Origin: UBA7374 sp965660635 | GTDB taxonomy: Bacteria; Verrucomicrobiota; Verrucomicrobiia; Opitutales; Coraliomargaritaceae | NCBI GenBank assembly: GCA_965660635.1 | Contig: CBFIAS010000025.1 | Span: 1-29,025 of the forward strand | Length of the DNA: 29,025 nt | Direction: 5' to 3' | In this document: one piece after another, positions 26,267 through 29,025 of the stretch | How the letters are laid out: every line of letters begins with the position of its first letter | Position numbering within the stretch: the stretch's first letter is position 1 | Notes under the pieces: generated by a model | What the model was told of the DNA's origin: nothing | The model's database searches: none | What the model saw: the letters and a program-made list of their open reading frames with translations, nothing else | Position numbers and translations under genes: made by a program

Positions 26267-26424
26267 ATCTTATTTATGAAACCTGAACTTAGAATTTTAA
26301 TCGCATATCCCATGCTGCTTGAGGGACATAAACAGTCACGTTTTAAAAAACGCCGTGTGGCCCCGGGAACCGAGTAAAATTTGACCGGATGCCATGATTC
26401 GCTCTTCAGGTGGATGTCGTGGAG

Positions 26425-26701
26425 TCATGAAACGAGGGCAAAAATGAGGTCGTTGATCCACTTTTTGATGTTCCAGGCCGCTGCGGCGAGGGCGAGGTTC
26501 AGTCCGGCCCCTTCCGCTCCTTTGAGGAAGCATCTTGCCATGCGGTGGTCATTCTTCAGGTGGCCGATGACCGGTTCGATGGCTGCCCGCCTGCCATTGC
26601 GTTTTCGTTGTTTCCTCCGGCGGCAGGCACTGACCGAGCAAATGTTCCAGTTCCTGTTGGAAAAGTTGAGCGGGTTCTACGGTTCGGGACTTCGGCTTCA
26701 T
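26425..26701 (-). pseudogene. Internally deleted IS5/IS1182-like transposase relic
   Basis: On the minus strand, ATG at 26699-26701 begins MKPKSRTVEPAQLFQQELEHLLGQ, resembling the N-terminus of IS5-type transposases. Near 26630 the reading shifts and a second frame gives RKRNGRRAAIEPVIGHLKNDHRMARCFLKGAEGAGLNLALAAAAWNIKKWINDL, the conserved C-terminus of such transposases, ending at the stop at 26425-26427. The central DDE domain is absent, so an internal deletion has fused both ends. It is non-functional. Element ends could not be defined. Confidence 0.75.
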
Positions 26702-26852
26702 CGGCTTAATCAATTTTTTGGCGTTGAAGCGGGTTTATGGATCGATTATGACAATAATTTAGAATTGCATCAATTTGATTATCAAGTTGATGCGAATTTT
26801 TAAGAGGGTGGCTAAATAATTGCCTGCGGCTTGTAAAAAAAGTCGGAAAAAG

Positions 26853-26880
26853 TTGACATAACTTTTGCCGGTCATAATTT
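26853..26880 (+). promoter_or_regulatory. Promoter of the tracrRNA-like RNA upstream of cas9
   Basis: A perfect -35 box TTGACA (26853-26858) is followed after 16 bp by TAATTT (26875-26880), or after 14 bp by CATAAT. Transcription is expected to start at about 26886-26888, immediately before a highly structured RNA. Confidence 0.65.
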
Positions 26881-26885
26881 TAGTA

Positions 26886-27091
26886 TCCGCACAATGTGTG
26901 GCAGTTGTAGCAAAGCCAGCAGGATCGCCCCGATGCATCGGGGAGCCTGCATTGCTATGACTGTTTTAAAATTCGGCATAAGGTGAAAACTTTTAAAAGT
27001 TTGAATAAACAGTTATCAACTATTGCCGATTTTGTCTTATTCCATATAAACCACTTGGATTATGCATAATTCCAGTGGTTTACTTTTTTTT
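26886..27091 (+). ncRNA. Putative tracrRNA (long form) of the type II CRISPR system
   Basis: This roughly 205-nt untranslated unit lies between a strong promoter and an intrinsic terminator just ahead of cas9. Stems in order: a small hairpin at 26887-26901; a long fold in which CAGTTGTAGCAA (26902-26913) pairs without mismatch (two G-U pairs) with TTGCTATGACTG (26952-26963), enclosing GCAGG/CCTGC and the palindrome CCCCGATGCATCGGGG (26928-26943); a later stem TCGGCA/TGCCGA (26973-26978 with 27024-27029); and the terminator. The 26952-26963 side is a good anti-repeat, followed by GTTTTAAAATTC. The 5' side begins GTTGTAGC, as in known type II-C repeats such as that of Neisseria. The repeat array is not in the window, so pairing to a real crRNA is unproven. 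Confidence 0.6.
27048..27091 (+). terminator. Intrinsic terminator ending the tracrRNA-like transcript
   Basis: AAACCACT (27048-27055) and GGA pair with TCC and AGTGGTTT (27071-27081), with an inner TTATGCATAA palindrome, and eight T follow (27084-27091). It ends 16 bp before the cas9 start codon, so cas9 must be read through, or be transcribed from a start within or after the hairpin. Confidence 0.85.
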
Positions 27092-27107
27092 CTAGTGTAT
27101 TTATCCA

Positions 27108-29025
27108 ATGAGCATAAATTTATCTTTTGATATCGGTCATTCCTCAATTGGCTGGGCTGCGCTGGGAACAAGCCAGAAGATGCCGGAAATTTTGGGATGT
27201 GGTGCCGTTGTGTTTCCTCCGGAAGATTGCCAGAATCATCAGCGTGCGGGTTTCCGCCGTCAGCGGCGGCATATCGCTGCGACGCGAAACCGGGTCAAAC
27301 GGTTGGAGGCGTTCCTTGTTCAAGCTGGGGCAATGACAGATGCTGAAATCGAGCAGTGCCGAAACAAGCCGTATCCATGGCCGTGGCTTCTGGCTGCGCA
27401 AGTCATTGCGACGGATCGGATTTTGAGTTGGCCGGAAATGTGGTCGGTTCTGCGCTGGTACGCTCACAACCGCGGATACGATGGAAACGCGCTTTGGGCC
27501 GGGGAAGATTCGGATCCTGATGATGTGAAGAAGGTGCAGGCGGCGCGTGAATTGATGAATCGTTTTGGAACTAAAACGATGTGCGAAACCATCTGTGCCG
27601 TTCTTGGGGTTGATCCCAAGGAGAAGTCCAACCCTTGTCTAGAGTATTACTTTAAGGGAGAAAACGCCGCTTTTCCCAGAAGTGTGGTTCTGTCCGAAGT
27701 CCGTACTTTGCTGGAGGCGCATGCAGGAAAACTTCAGTGCCTTAGCGTTGAGATGATCGAAGCCCTGATAAGCGATTGGAAGCTGGCAAAGCATGCAGGA
27801 TTTGATGCCCGACTCCCGGATCGTTATTGTGGTGGTCTGCTCTTTGGCCAGTTGAAACCAAGATTTGAAAATCGGATCATTCCAAAATGTCGCATTACGG
27901 GGGAGAAAACCCCGAGCAAGCACAGCAGGGAATTTTACCGCTTCCGCTGGGCCATGTTGCTAAGCAACCTTCGCGTGGGAGATGTCGTTATCGGCGGGTC
28001 GCGTCCCCTTCTGGAAGAGGAGCGGCTTGCGTTGAATTCGATCATGGAAGCCACCGGCTATTTCACCAAGGCAACCTTGAAGAAAGCCTTCGAGAAGTCC
28101 CTTAAGCTCCATCCGGTAAATCTGGATGCGATGTTCTTGATCCCGGAAATGGAACAGGCGCTGACCCTCGACCCGGCTCGTAGGGAAGTAACAACCAACA
28201 AAATAATTAAGCCGGTTTGGAAAACGGTGCCGGCAATCTGGAAGAACATTTTTTCAAACCAGCTCTTCCACGGTAGGAACTATCAGGGAAAGCCGCCTTC
28301 TTTTTCCCAGTGGCGGGATCGAATCAAGGAGAAGGGTGATTCGATAGAGGAATTCGATGATTCGGTTGCCTCTGCCTACAAGGTGGAGTGTCAGAACTTG
28401 TCAAAGAAGGGCTTGGAGGTTTCCTTTGAGGAGTTCTGTGGACGGCCGATACGCGTTTCCAAGCGACACATGGCATCGGGAAGGGCTCCTTACTCCAGAG
28501 GTAAATTGACTGAAGCAGTGCATTGCGTCTTCAATGGTGACGATCCAAAGGCTGAGGGTGGGCCGTTGGAGGAAACAGAAGCTGTTCGTTGCGCCCAATG
28601 GAATTTAGAGATCGATGAGAATACAAACAATCACCTGGTTCGCCATCGCCTTAAGGTTTTCGTTCGGGTGTTGGAGGATTTGGTAAAACGTTATGCAGAC
28701 AACGATCCGAGAAATGTTAGCAGTGTCTGTGTCGAGGTCGTTCGGGATCTGGTTGAGTTTTCAGGGAAGTCCGCCAAGGAAAAAGCTCGAATCCTGGGTC
28801 AGCAGCTTTGGCACCATCGAAAAATCTCCAAATTTCTGGAGGAAGAAAAAGCCAAGAACGAAGGGAATTGGGAAATCAGTGCCGGTTTGATTAAGAAAGC
28901 GCGCATTGCGGACGACTTGAATTGGATCTGTCCCTACACCGGGAAACAGTACAGCTTGAATCAGATTATCCATGGCGACGTCGACTTGGAGCACATCATC
29001 CCGCGATCTAAGCGACCGACTGACG
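27108..29025 (+). CDS. cas9: CRISPR-associated endonuclease Cas9, 5' part (runs off the window)
   Basis: The frame is open for 639 codons from ATG 27108 to the window end. RuvC-I is at the N-terminus: LSFDIGHSSIGWAAL with catalytic D8. The arginine-rich bridge helix FRRQRRHIAATRNRVKRLE follows at about 49-67. The recognition lobe fills about 70-520 (including YAHNRGYDG). RuvC-II is VSSVCVEVVRDL with E543. The HNH domain starts WICPYTGKQYSLNQI and reaches DLEHIIPRSKRPTD, with catalytic H629. RuvC-III and the PAM-interacting domain are beyond the window. The HNH histidine lies near the position seen in compact Cas9s (588 in Neisseria) and far before that of S. pyogenes (840), so a type II-C-like protein of about 1,050-1,150 residues is likely. 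cas1, cas2 and the array would lie downstream. Confidence 0.95.
   Translation, partial: MSINLSFDIGHSSIGWAALGTSQKMPEILGCGAVVFPPEDCQNHQRAGFRRQRRHIAATRNRVKRLEAFLVQAGAMTDAEIEQCRNKPYPWPWLLAAQVIATDRILSWPEMWSVLRWYAHNRGYDGNALWAGEDSDPDDVKKVQAARELMNRFGTKTMCETICAVLGVDPKEKSNPCLEYYFKGENAAFPRSVVLSEVRTLLEAHAGKLQCLSVEMIEALISDWKLAKHAGFDARLPDRYCGGLLFGQLKPRFENRIIPKCRITGEKTPSKHSREFYRFRWAMLLSNLRVGDVVIGGSRPLLEEERLALNSIMEATGYFTKATLKKAFEKSLKLHPVNLDAMFLIPEMEQALTLDPARREVTTNKIIKPVWKTVPAIWKNIFSNQLFHGRNYQGKPPSFSQWRDRIKEKGDSIEEFDDSVASAYKVECQNLSKKGLEVSFEEFCGRPIRVSKRHMASGRAPYSRGKLTEAVHCVFNGDDPKAEGGPLEETEAVRCAQWNLEIDENTNNHLVRHRLKVFVRVLEDLVKRYADNDPRNVSSVCVEVVRDLVEFSGKSAKEKARILGQQLWHHRKISKFLEEEKAKNEGNWEISAGLIKKARIADDLNWICPYTGKQYSLNQIIHGDVDLEHIIPRSKRPTD

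Noticed and set aside
25006..26313. Minus-strand open frame of 435 codons covering the IS4 element.
   Set aside because: It is the antisense of the transposase and spans both inverted repeats; no domain is recognisable.
26636..26803. Plus-strand frame encoding LTEQMFQFLLEKLSGFYG... as a small gene.
   Set aside because: It lies antisense to and beside the transposase relic, has no convincing start and no recognisable similarity.
26902..26963. Stem region read as a CRISPR repeat or degenerate mini-array.
   Set aside because: Only one copy is present with no spaced second copy; the position, promoter and terminator fit an RNA gene better.

Overview
The window reads as a chromosomal segment of a Verrucomicrobiota-type bacterium (Planctomycetes-Verrucomicrobia group). 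The main reason is a 12-gene bacterial microcompartment (BMC) locus of the PVM type: class II aldolase, PduL, CoA-acylating aldehyde dehydrogenase, acetate kinase, three BMC-H and three BMC-P shell genes, with a DeoR regulator and rhamnulokinase divergent from it. The taxonomic call is inferred from gene content only; no rRNA or tRNA gene was seen.

Layout. 1-246: a 7-bp tandem repeat and degenerate intergenic repeats. 247-2586: a PAS-PP2C phosphatase (minus), then D-aminoacyl-tRNA deacylase and 3-methyladenine DNA glycosylase (plus). 2770-4757: a nitrogen unit with a near-consensus sigma-54 promoter, amtB, PII gene and terminator. 4822-8613 (minus): deoR-rhaB-mqo. 8614-8742: shared divergent control region with an 11-bp tandem direct repeat, a candidate DeoR operator. 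8743-16578 (plus): the BMC operon ending in malate dehydrogenase, interrupted by a 23S-IVP/four-helix-bundle gene flanked by inverted repeats.

16623-18387 is a toxin-antitoxin and repeat-rich patch: hicAB with a damaged hicA start, a higBA-type pair whose toxin has lost its middle while the antitoxin is intact, and a nucleotidyltransferase gene overlapping a small helical partner. 18607-24738 (minus) holds typA/bipA and hrpA. From about 24840 the sequence becomes AT-richer: an intact IS4-family insertion with 9-bp target duplication (24958-26266), an internally deleted IS5-like transposase relic (26425-26701), and a CRISPR-Cas type II locus. That locus consists of a strong promoter, a structured tracrRNA-like RNA with an intrinsic terminator, and the first 639 codons of cas9, which runs off the window end.

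How the genes fit together. Rhamnulokinase yields rhamnulose-1-phosphate; the aldolase splits it (or fuculose-1-phosphate) to DHAP and lactaldehyde. Inside the shell the aldehyde dehydrogenase makes lactyl-CoA, PduL makes lactyl-phosphate, and acetate kinase recovers ATP. Tag-like amphipathic helices are visible on PduL, the dehydrogenase and the aldolase. Malate dehydrogenase at the operon's end and malate:quinone oxidoreductase in the divergent operon could together pass NADH electrons to quinone (inference). The most novel-looking element is the RNA upstream of cas9: its 5' part folds back on the putative anti-repeat like a built-in crRNA:tracrRNA duplex, and the IVP cassette inside the metabolic operon is also unusual.
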